Shown here piece after piece: positions 1 to 7,035 of a stretch of 53,788 bases of DNA. Source of the DNA: VBDM01 sp041496705 (GTDB lineage Bacteria > Pseudomonadota > Gammaproteobacteria > Burkholderiales > SG8-39); assembly GCA_041496705.1 (NCBI GenBank), contig JBGQFD010000009.1, positions 1 to 53,788 of the forward strand, in the 5' to 3' direction. Both the position numbers and the translations under genes were made by a program. The first letter of the stretch is position 1. Every line of letters begins with the position of its first letter. Below the pieces are notes generated by a model. It ran no database searches. It was not told the DNA's origin and worked only from the letters and a program-made list of their open reading frames with translations.

Positions 1-423
1 GTCACCCTGCTGCAGGTCGACGATCTCGCGCTCGCTGGAGCCGCTGATGAGGATCATCGGGAAGCAATTGGTGGTGGCGTTGGCCAGTGCGGTCAGGCCG
101 TTGAGGAAGCCGGGGGCGGACACCGTCAGGCAGATGCCCGGCTTTTGCGTCATGAAACCGGCGATGGCGGCGGCGTTGCCGGCGTTCTGCTCATGGCGGA
201 ACGAAATCACGCGCAGGCCTGCGGCCTGTGCCATGCGGGTGAAGTCGGTGATCGGGATACCGGGCAGACCGAAGATCGTGTCGATGCCGTTGAGCTTGAG
301 GGCATTGATGACCAGGTGAAAGCCGTCGGTCACTTCTTGTGATGGCGCATTGGCGACGATCTGGCCGCTGCTCACCATCTTCACGTCCTGACCGGACGCG
401 ACTTGCGGCTCGACTGTTCCCAT
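1..423 (-). CDS. oxc: oxalyl-CoA decarboxylase, N-terminal 141 residues (partial)
   Basis: Converts oxalyl-CoA to formyl-CoA and CO2 with thiamine diphosphate; cytoplasmic. The reading frame stays open to the window edge, so about a quarter of the usual ~565 residues is present. Seen: the N-terminal pyrimidine-binding domain with GLPGIPITDF (about 52-61), RHEQNAGNAAAIAGF (about 76-90) whose Glu78 is the expected cofactor-activating glutamate, and LTVSAPGFLNGLTALANAT, all close to E. coli Oxc as I remember it. About 24 residues precede the usual family start. ATG 423 was chosen because AGGAG lies six bases upstream. It is divergent from a Crp/Fnr-type regulator, with a shared palindrome at 512-525. 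A formyl-CoA transferase is expected nearby but is not in the window. Confidence 0.93.
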   Translation of the reverse strand, partial: MGTVEPQVASGQDVKMVSSGQIVANAPSQEVTDGFHLVINALKLNGIDTIFGLPGIPITDFTRMAQAAGLRVISFRHEQNAGNAAAIAGFMTQKPGICLTVSAPGFLNGLTALANATTNCFPMILISGSSEREIVDLQQGD

Positions 424-483
424 GATGGTCTCCTTGCGTGCAATGCCCGGCCGGATGAGCGCCGGGGGTCGAATCGGGCCCAA

Positions 484-525
484 AGTCTAGGATTGTCAAA
501 GCCTTTCCACCTTGACTGCGATCAA
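484..525 (-). promoter_or_regulatory. FNR/DNR-type box 1 and promoter between oxc and the regulator gene
   Basis: TTGACTGCGATCAA at 512-525 matches TTGAY-N4-RTCAA (only TTGAC instead of TTGAT departs from the FNR consensus). Its centre, 518.5, lies about 32 bp from a minus-strand -10-like TAGACT at 484-489. That puts the box near -41.5 for oxc, the classic class II activator position. The opposite direction has only a weak -10 candidate (TACCTT, 546-551) before the regulator's GTG at 569. One box could therefore serve both genes. That it is bound by the neighbouring regulator is inference. Confidence 0.65.
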
Positions 526-568
526 TAATTCCCGCTTAATTGAGCTACCTTTCGCGCAAGTCCTGCCC

Positions 569-1183
569 GTGTCGGCGATCGTCAATCACCCGCAGCGCAA
601 CACCATCCGGCTGCAGCTCAAGCAGAACCTCATTCTGCGCGAAATGCCGGCCGCGGCATGGGAACGGCTGGAGCCGCAACTCGAGATTGCCGAGTGCCGA
701 AAGGGCGAGCCTCTGGTGCGCCAGGGCACCACGAACATGGAGCAGTTCTTCATCCTCGAGGGGATCCTCAAGCGCGTCGTCAGCAACCCGCAGGGAAAGG
801 AGATGATTCTGCGCTTCGCGGCGGAGACCGAGATGGACACCTCCTATGCCGCGTGGCGGCTCAAGACTCCGGTCCCCTACAGCATCGCGGCCGTTACCAA
901 GGTGCGCGTGGCGCGCCTGTCCATGCCCCATTGGGTCGAATTCCTGGAGAGGCACGGCGAGGTCAAGCTGCAATTCGAATACGAAGTGATGCGCCTGATG
1001 TCGGAAGTCATGGCCCACACCATCACCCTGCACCTGCTCGACGCGCCCGGACGCCTGGCGCGCTTCATGCGGAAGCACCAGGACCTGCTCGGACGGATTC
1101 CCAAAAAGGAACTCGCCTCCTACCTCAACCTCACGCCGGAGACGCTCTCCCGCCTCAAGCAGCGCGTCGCAAGCCCGCTGTGA
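569..1183 (+). CDS. Crp/Fnr-family transcriptional regulator without FNR iron-sulfur cysteines
   Basis: A 204-residue cyclic-nucleotide-binding-fold plus winged-helix regulator. The N-terminal sensory barrel covers about residues 12-125, a long dimer helix about 130-165, and the C-terminal HTH about 176-199. The recognition helix reads LTPETLSRLKQR; Glu191, Ser194 and Arg195 match the E-x-x-S-R used by FNR/DNR proteins to read TTGAT. Only one cysteine (about 43) is present, so a [4Fe-4S] oxygen sensor is unlikely; the ligand is unknown. The frame opens earlier at TTG 512, but that codon is the first base triplet of the palindromic box, so GTG 569 is preferred; no good ribosome-binding site marks either. 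It is divergent from oxc and convergent with tctA (18 bp gap). Probable local regulator of oxalate/formate genes, by context. Confidence 0.85.
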   Translation: MSAIVNHPQRNTIRLQLKQNLILREMPAAAWERLEPQLEIAECRKGEPLVRQGTTNMEQFFILEGILKRVVSNPQGKEMILRFAAETEMDTSYAAWRLKTPVPYSIAAVTKVRVARLSMPHWVEFLERHGEVKLQFEYEVMRLMSEVMAHTITLHLLDAPGRLARFMRKHQDLLGRIPKKELASYLNLTPETLSRLKQRVASPL

Positions 1184-1201
1184 AACCGGCGCCGCCTGCC
1201 G

Positions 1202-2713
1202 TCAGCGCCTGCCTCGCAGTATTCTCCACCCGGCTGCGAGCACAGGCCAGAAAAGCAGCGTAAGTGCGAGGGCAGTTAAGCCACCCACCAGAGCGTTGGA
1301 GAAGAACACCAGCAGATCGCCCTGAGAACCCTTGATCGCGTTGCGGAAGTTTTCCTCGGCCCGGTCGCCCAGCACCAGGGCCAGCACCATGGGGGCGAGC
1401 GGATAGCGGAGCTTCTTGAACCCGTAGCCGACTACACCGAAGATCACCATCAGCCATACATCGAACATGGAGTTGTGCACGGTGTAGGCGCCGATCGCGC
1501 AGATCACGATGATGACCGGCGCGATAATCGAGAACGGAATGCGTAGAATCGCGGCGAACAGCGGTACGCAGGTCAGCACCACGATGAGCCCCACGATATT
1601 GCCGAGATACATGCTGGCGATCAGACCCCACACAAAATCCGGCTTCTCGACGAACAGCAGCGGTCCGGGCTGCAGGCCCCAGATCAACAGTCCGCCGAGC
1701 AGAACCGCCGCAGTCGGCGAACCCGGAACCCCGAGCGTGATCATCGGTAGGAGCGCGGAAGTGCCGGCGGCATGGGCGGCGGTTTCCGGCGCGACCACGC
1801 CCTCGACTATGCCGCTGCCAAAGTCCTTTCCGTCCCGCGACAGGCGCCGCGCAAGGCCATAGCTCATGAAGGAAGCCGGCGTTGCGCCTCCCGGCACGAT
1901 CCCCATGAAACAACCCACTGCGGAGCTGCGCAAGGATGTCGCCCAGTAACGCGGCAGTTCCTTCCAGGTTTCCAGAACGACTTTGATGTTGATTCGCGCG
2001 CTCGCCCCCTTGAAAGCTAGGCCTTCTTCAAGCGTCTCCAGAATCTCGCCGATGCCGAACAGGCCTATCACGGCGATCAGGAAATCGAAACCTTTCAGGA
2101 GCGCGGTAGATCCGAAAGTGAGCCGCAGCGTTCCGGTGACGCTGTCGAGGCCGACCGCAGCCAGCGCGAACCCGATCATCATGGATGCGATGGTCTTCGC
2201 AGCGTTGCCACCGCTCATGCCGACAAAGGCGCAGAAGGTAAGCAGGTACACCGAGAAGAATTCCGGCGGGCCGAAGCGGAGGGCAAAACCCGCTACAACC
2301 GGAGAGAGGAACGTGATCATGATCACCGCGACCAGCGCCCCGACGAACGAGGAGGTAAACGCCGCGGTCAGCGCGCTGCCCGCACGCCCCTGTTGTGCCA
2401 GGGGATGGCCGTCGAAGGTAGTCGCGACCGACCAGGGCTCGCCCGGAATGTTGAACAGAATCGAAGTGATGGCACCGCCGAACAGCGCGCCCCAATAGAT
2501 GCACGAGAGCAGGATGATCGCAGATGTGGTCCCGCCGGGCTGCTGCGCCATCGAGAACGTGAGAGGCAACAGAATGGCGACGCCATTTGCGCCGCCCAGG
2601 CCCGGCAGCACGCCGATGATAATTCCCAGAATGACGCCGGCGAACATCAGCAACAGGTTGAACGGGGACAGCGCAACCCCGAATCCCTGCATCAGAGCAT
2701 TGATCTCTTCCAC
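1202..2713 (-). CDS. tctA: TTT-family transporter large membrane subunit TctA
   Basis: Large integral-membrane subunit (503 residues, about 12 hydrophobic segments) of a tripartite tricarboxylate transporter, which drives uptake of a periplasmic-receptor-bound carboxylate. Family signatures seen include GVLPGLGGANGVAILLPLTF near residues 34-53, the SILFNIPGEP stretch near 85-95, and a second GIVPGGATPASFMSYG / LGVPGSPTAAVLLGGL repeat in the C-terminal half. The start is GTG 2713 with GGGGAGAG just upstream. It is last in tctC-tctB-tctA, 56 bp after tctB. The substrate cannot be read from sequence; oxalate or a related small dicarboxylate is a context-based guess. Confidence 0.93.
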   Translation of the reverse strand: MEEINALMQGFGVALSPFNLLLMFAGVILGIIIGVLPGLGGANGVAILLPLTFSMAQQPGGTTSAIILLSCIYWGALFGGAITSILFNIPGEPWSVATTFDGHPLAQQGRAGSALTAAFTSSFVGALVAVIMITFLSPVVAGFALRFGPPEFFSVYLLTFCAFVGMSGGNAAKTIASMMIGFALAAVGLDSVTGTLRLTFGSTALLKGFDFLIAVIGLFGIGEILETLEEGLAFKGASARINIKVVLETWKELPRYWATSLRSSAVGCFMGIVPGGATPASFMSYGLARRLSRDGKDFGSGIVEGVVAPETAAHAAGTSALLPMITLGVPGSPTAAVLLGGLLIWGLQPGPLLFVEKPDFVWGLIASMYLGNIVGLIVVLTCVPLFAAILRIPFSIIAPVIIVICAIGAYTVHNSMFDVWLMVIFGVVGYGFKKLRYPLAPMVLALVLGDRAEENFRNAIKGSQGDLLVFFSNALVGGLTALALTLLFWPVLAAGWRILRGRR

Positions 2714-2769
2714 CTGGCTCTCCCCGTTTCTTCCCGCTTGAGTGGCGACTTATCGCGCCTTCGGCTTCC

Positions 2770-3273
2770 TCAATTCAAACCCAGCAAAGCCTCTAGGGGT
2801 CCCTTCGGGAGGGGAACCTGGAACCAGACTTCGAAGATAAGAAAGAATGCAACGCTGACCCCAGCCGCAACCGGCACGATCTTGATCCAGGGATACTTGC
2901 CCAGCTGCCACATGAAGTACGCGATATACCCGGTGGACGCGACATAGAAACCCAAGTACGCGATCAGCCCAACGTACACGATCGTCGGCACGAGAACCGT
3001 CAGAATCTTCTTCAGCTCCTCGCGCGACACGAAAGATTCGGCGGCGAGCCCCGGATCCCGCAGGGCGCGCGCGAAGATCGCGGCGCTGGAGATGCAGATC
3101 ATGAGTCCAATGTAGAAGGGGAAGTAGCCCGCTTGGGGTCCGTCTTCGCCCCAGCTTGCCCCCAGGCGGTAGCTATCGAACATGACCAGGGCGCCGAAAG
3201 CGAACACCACAGCGGCGACGCCGATTTCAACCGCCATCACCGACGCCGCCGATTGCTGCTCTTCGCTCTGCAT
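2770..3273 (-). CDS. tctB: TTT-family transporter small membrane subunit TctB
   Basis: Poorly conserved four-helix partner of TctA, 167 residues. Hydrophobic segments are visible at about 14-32, 48-66, 88-110 and 118-152, with the PQAGYFPFYIGL motif (about 46-57) typical of TctB/DUF1468 proteins. The ATG at 3273 is preceded by an AG-rich site (GGAAGCAGGGGGC). It lies between the receptor gene (63 bp upstream) and tctA (56 bp downstream) on the same strand, the standard TTT order. Confidence 0.9.
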   Translation of the reverse strand: MQSEEQQSAASVMAVEIGVAAVVFAFGALVMFDSYRLGASWGEDGPQAGYFPFYIGLMICISSAAIFARALRDPGLAAESFVSREELKKILTVLVPTIVYVGLIAYLGFYVASTGYIAYFMWQLGKYPWIKIVPVAAGVSVAFFLIFEVWFQVPLPKGPLEALLGLN

Positions 3274-3336
3274 GCCCCCTGCTTCCCCGATCTCAGTAAC
3301 TTGCGCTGGGACGCTACGGTCTGGCGCAGCCGAGAC

Positions 3337-4350
3337 CTATTTTGCGAGGAAACCTGCTTCCTTCATGAGCATGATGTGCCGCGCTTCTTCGCGCGCCACC
3401 CAGGCTTCGTAGTCCTTGCCGCTCAAGGTTGTCTGGTTGAATGCTCCCTGTTCGAGGAAGCCCTTCCAGTCCGCGGTATCGCGCACCTTCTTCAGCAGGT
3501 CCACGTAATACTGCACCTGGTCGGGGGTCACGCCGCCCGGCATGAATATGCCGCGCAGCATCACGTACTCGACGTCCAAGCCGGTTTCCTTGCAGGTGGG
3601 AATGTCGTACCAGGCCTGGGTCTTGGTGATCTTTTCCTTGTAGGGCATGCGCTTGGCGTCGAACACGCACAGCGGCCGGAGCGATCCGGCGCGCCATTGC
3701 GCCACCGCTTCAATAGGATTGTTGACAGTGGAGTCGACGTGCTTGCCCACCAGCTGCACCGCCACCTCGCCGCCACCGCGGTACGAGATGTAGGTGAACT
3801 TCGCGCCGGTCTGCTTTTCCAGGGCCACGGTGATGATCTGGTCCTCCTGCTTCGAGCCGGTACCACCCATCTTGAACTTGCCGCCGGCGGCCTTGACCGC
3901 AGCCAGGTACTCCTTGGGAGTCTTGTACGGCGTTTCGGCGTTGACCCAGAGCACGAAGTTGTCGAGTGCCATCATCTGCACCGGGGTCAGGTCGCGCCAG
4001 TTGAACGGCGTGTGGGTCGCAAGCGGCGTGGTGAACAGGTTCGACAAGGTGATGATGATCTTGTGCGGATCGCCCTTCGATTCCTTGACGTCGAGGAACC
4101 CCTCAGCACCCGCCCCCCCTGCCTTGTTGATGACCACCATCGGCTTGTCCATCAGCTTGTTCTTCGCGATGATGCCCTGGATGATCCGCGCCATCTGGTC
4201 GGCGCCGCCGCCGGTGCCTGCAGGCACGATGAATTCCACGGTCTTGGTCGGTTCCCACGCCGCTCCCGCCGTCAGGGGGGCGGTGAAGGTCGCGGCGAAC
4301 AAGACGAGCGCGGCGGTTGCGCGCCTGTTACGAACGAGTGAATCGGGCAT
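3337..4350 (-). CDS. tctC: TTT-family periplasmic substrate-binding protein (Bug receptor, TctC)
   Basis: Extracytoplasmic carboxylate receptor of 337 residues that delivers substrate to TctA/TctB. It has an Arg-rich N-region, a hydrophobic signal peptide (about 11-30) and then WEPTKTVEFIVPAGTGGGADQMAR, the Bug-family beta1 and carboxylate-binding loop. TGSKQEDQI and YRGGGEVAVQLVGKHVD match the second ligand loop. ATG 4350 follows GGAGGAGAGAC, a strong ribosome-binding site. Ahead of it, at 4476-4489, is a perfect TTGAC-N4-GTCAA palindrome with a good -10, so expression is probably tied to the same regulator as oxc. Family assignment is firm; the ligand is unknown. Confidence 0.93.
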   Translation of the reverse strand: MPDSLVRNRRATAALVLFAATFTAPLTAGAAWEPTKTVEFIVPAGTGGGADQMARIIQGIIAKNKLMDKPMVVINKAGGAGAEGFLDVKESKGDPHKIIITLSNLFTTPLATHTPFNWRDLTPVQMMALDNFVLWVNAETPYKTPKEYLAAVKAAGGKFKMGGTGSKQEDQIITVALEKQTGAKFTYISYRGGGEVAVQLVGKHVDSTVNNPIEAVAQWRAGSLRPLCVFDAKRMPYKEKITKTQAWYDIPTCKETGLDVEYVMLRGIFMPGGVTPDQVQYYVDLLKKVRDTADWKGFLEQGAFNQTTLSGKDYEAWVAREEARHIMLMKEAGFLAK

Positions 4351-4446
4351 GTCTCTCCTCCTATGCCAAAGTGCTCACTGGAACGGATCCCCCGATCAGC
4401 GCCGAGGGTTCCGCGTATTCTATGCGCCTGCGATGCTTGCGCGTGG

Positions 4447-4489
4447 ATTATCGCCACAAGTTCGGCGACGCCACCTTGACAGAAGTCAA
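4447..4489 (-). promoter_or_regulatory. FNR/DNR-type box 2 and -10 upstream of tctCBA
   Basis: TTGACAGAAGTCAA at 4476-4489 is a perfect 5+4+5 palindrome. GATAAT (minus strand, 4447-4452; five of six bases match TATAAT) is centred 33 bp downstream of the box centre, which places the box near -41. Predicted transcription starts near 4440 with a leader of about 90 nt before tctC. The box lies just after the terC stop codon, in the only gap ahead of tctC. Confidence 0.7.
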
Positions 4490-4505
4490 GGCCGGCGCGC
4501 CGCGT

Positions 4506-5240
4506 TCATGCCTTTTCGGCGCTCGGCGGCCTGCGACCGGCGAGCCACTTCCCGCCCGCGACGACGAGAACTGCACCCATCAGCCCCGCGGCAGACATCT
4601 CGAGCTTCCGGCCAAAGGCGGAAATCACTTCGAAGTCGACCATCCAGTGCGCATGCGCCTTGAACCACTCGATCACGACGGGATCGGTAACGAGCATCTC
4701 GCCAGCGACGTATCCGATAAGCGCCGCCCCGACGGCGATGATCACCGGATAGCGCTCCATCAGCTTCATCAGCACGGTGGCTCCGAAAACGACCAGCGGA
4801 ATGCTGATGAGCAGCCCCAGCACCAGCAGGAGGATGCTGCCTTTCGCCACCGCTGCGACCGCGATGACGTTGTCCAGGCTCATGACCAGATCCGCGATCA
4901 GGATGGTCTTGATCGCCGTCCACAAGTTGGCGCTGGACTTGACGCCGTCTTCGTCACCGTCCTCCGGGGCCAGCAGCTTCACCGCGATCCAGAAGAGCAG
5001 CAGCCCGCCGATGAGCTTGAGGTAGGGGAATTTCAGCAGCTCCACCGCAACGATGGTGAGCACGATGCGCAGCACCACCGCCGCCCCCGCCCCCCAGATA
5101 ATCGCCTGTTTCTGCTGGTGCGCCGGCAAGGAGCGCGCGGCCAGCGCGATCACCACGGCGTTGTCCCCGGAGAGGATGATATTGACCCAGATGATCGCCC
5201 CGAGCCCCAGCCAGAAGTGTGACGTCAGCAACTCTTCCAT
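4506..5240 (-). CDS. TerC/YjbE-family integral membrane protein, putative metal exporter
   Basis: A 244-residue TerC-fold membrane protein with about seven hydrophobic helices and the paired acidic motifs of the family: NIILSGDNAVVIALA (about 20-34) and LIADLVMSLDNVIAVAAVA (about 113-131). Relatives export Mn(II) or insert metals into exported enzymes, but the substrate here is unknown. It begins 43 bp after the formate-tetrahydrofolate ligase stop on the same strand, so it is probably co-transcribed with the fds-fhs cluster. No yybP-ykoY-type riboswitch fits into the 43-bp gap. The connection to formate metabolism is unexplained. Confidence 0.85.
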   Translation of the reverse strand: MEELLTSHFWLGLGAIIWVNIILSGDNAVVIALAARSLPAHQQKQAIIWGAGAAVVLRIVLTIVAVELLKFPYLKLIGGLLLFWIAVKLLAPEDGDEDGVKSSANLWTAIKTILIADLVMSLDNVIAVAAVAKGSILLLVLGLLISIPLVVFGATVLMKLMERYPVIIAVGAALIGYVAGEMLVTDPVVIEWFKAHAHWMVDFEVISAFGRKLEMSAAGLMGAVLVVAGGKWLAGRRPPSAEKA

Positions 5241-5283
5241 TCAGAGGTGTCCTTTTAGTTTGCCTGCGCCCTGACCGCTGCGT

Positions 5284-6960
5284 TCAGAACAGTCCGACGA
5301 CCTTGCCGTCGTCGGTGAGATCGATCTTCTCCGCCGAAGGCACCTTCGGCAGGCCCGGCATGGTCATGACGTCACCGCACACCATGACGACGAACTCGGC
5401 GCCGGCGGCGAGCCGCACTTCGCGGACGTTGATCACGTGCCCTGAAGGCGCAGCGCGCAACTTCGGGTCGGTCGAAAACGAGTACTGAGTCTTCGCCACG
5501 CACACCGGATAGTGGCCGTAGCCGCCTTCCTGCAGAGTTTTGATCTGGCCGCGCACCTTGGCATCGGCTGTGACCTCGCCCGCGCCGTAAATTTTGGTGG
5601 CGATGGTCCTGATCTTGTCCCACAGCGGCAGCGCATCTTCGTAGACGAACTTGAAGTTCGACGGCACTTTCTCGATCAGGTCCACCACGGCGCGCGCGAC
5701 TTCCGCCGCGCCCTTGCCGCCGTCCGCCCAGTGAGTCGCCAGGATCACCGGTGCTTCGTGATGCGCCATTTTCTTCTTGAGCAGCTCGATTTCCGCGGGG
5801 GTGTCGAAATTGAAGCGGTTGATCGACACCACGCACGGCAACCCATAGTGGTTGCGCACATTGTTGACGTGGCGCTCCAGGTTGGTGATGCCTTTCTCCA
5901 GCGCCGCGAGATTTTCCTTGTTGACCTCCTTGAGGTCGACGCCGCCGTGGTATTTGAGCGCGCGCACCGTCGCCACAATCACCACCGCGTGCGGCCGCAG
6001 TCCCGACTTGCGGCACTTGATGTCGATGAATTTCTCCGCACCGAGGTCGGCGCCGAAACCGGCTTCCGTCACCACGTAGTCGGCGAGCTTCAGCGCCGTC
6101 TGGGTCGCGATCACCGAGTTGCAGCCGTGCGCGATATTGGCGAACGGGCCGCCGTGGATGAACGCCGGGTTGTTCTCGAGCGTCTGCACCAGGTTGGGCG
6201 CAAGCGCGTCCTTGAGCAACACCGTCATCGCGCCGTGCACCTTAAGGTCCATGGCGCGCACCGGCTTCTGGTCGCGGGTATAACCGACAACAATGTTGCC
6301 GAGCCGGGCCTTCAGGTCCTTGAGCGATGTGGCGAGACAGAAGATCGCCATTACCTCGGACGCCACGACGATGTCGAAGCCGTCCTCGCGCGGATAGCCG
6401 TTGCCAGGGCCGCCAAGCGCTACCGTAATGTCACGCAGCGCGCGGTCATTCATGTCCATCACCCGCTTCCAGGCGATGCGCCGCACATCCAGCCCAAGCT
6501 CGTTGCCGTGGTGGATATGGTTGTCGATCGCCGCCGCGAGCAGGTTGTTGGCAAGGCCGATGGCGCTAAAATCACCGGTGAAGTGGAGGTTGATGTCCTC
6601 CATCGGCACGACTTGGGCATAGCCGCCGCCCGCGGCGCCGCCCTTCATCCCGAACACCGGCCCGAGCGAGGGCTCGCGCAGGCACAGAATCGCCTTTTTG
6701 CCGATGCGGTTGAGCGCGTCGCCCAGCCCAACCGTGGTCGTCGTCTTGCCTTCACCCGCCGGCGTCGGCGTAATGGCGGTGACCAAGATCAGTTTGCCGT
6801 CCTTGCGGTTCTTCAGGCTGTCCACATACTCCAGCGAGACTTTGGCCTTGTAATGGCCGTAGGGCACCAGATGTTCCTCGGGAATGCCGAGTTTCTCCGC
6901 GACCTTGCCGATGCGCAGCATCTTCGCCTGCTGTGCGATTTCAATGTCCGACAACGACAT
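5284..6960 (-). CDS. fhs: formate-tetrahydrofolate ligase
   Basis: Makes 10-formyl-tetrahydrofolate from formate, THF and ATP, carrying formate carbon into purines, formyl-Met and serine; cytoplasmic. The protein has 558 residues, the normal length. It has the P-loop PTPAGEGKTTTT (65-76), then LREPSLGPVFGMKGGAAGGG and HFTGDFSAIGLANNLLAA, all family signatures. ATG 6960 is preceded by GGAGAGGAGAGG. It follows fdsA by 75 bp on the same strand, so formate released from oxalate can be oxidised by the dehydrogenase or assimilated here. Confidence 0.97.
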   Translation of the reverse strand: MSLSDIEIAQQAKMLRIGKVAEKLGIPEEHLVPYGHYKAKVSLEYVDSLKNRKDGKLILVTAITPTPAGEGKTTTTVGLGDALNRIGKKAILCLREPSLGPVFGMKGGAAGGGYAQVVPMEDINLHFTGDFSAIGLANNLLAAAIDNHIHHGNELGLDVRRIAWKRVMDMNDRALRDITVALGGPGNGYPREDGFDIVVASEVMAIFCLATSLKDLKARLGNIVVGYTRDQKPVRAMDLKVHGAMTVLLKDALAPNLVQTLENNPAFIHGGPFANIAHGCNSVIATQTALKLADYVVTEAGFGADLGAEKFIDIKCRKSGLRPHAVVIVATVRALKYHGGVDLKEVNKENLAALEKGITNLERHVNNVRNHYGLPCVVSINRFNFDTPAEIELLKKKMAHHEAPVILATHWADGGKGAAEVARAVVDLIEKVPSNFKFVYEDALPLWDKIRTIATKIYGAGEVTADAKVRGQIKTLQEGGYGHYPVCVAKTQYSFSTDPKLRAAPSGHVINVREVRLAAGAEFVVMVCGDVMTMPGLPKVPSAEKIDLTDDGKVVGLF

Positions 6961-7035
6961 GCCTCTCCTCTCCTGAATAAATTCCAGCCGCAAAAGGGAC
7001 GCCGGACGTGAGGTCCCGGCGGCTACTTCGTTATT

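Noticed and set aside
512..568. N-terminal extension of the Crp/Fnr regulator from TTG 512
   Set aside because: The codon is part of the palindromic box and the extension has no family sequence or ribosome-binding site.
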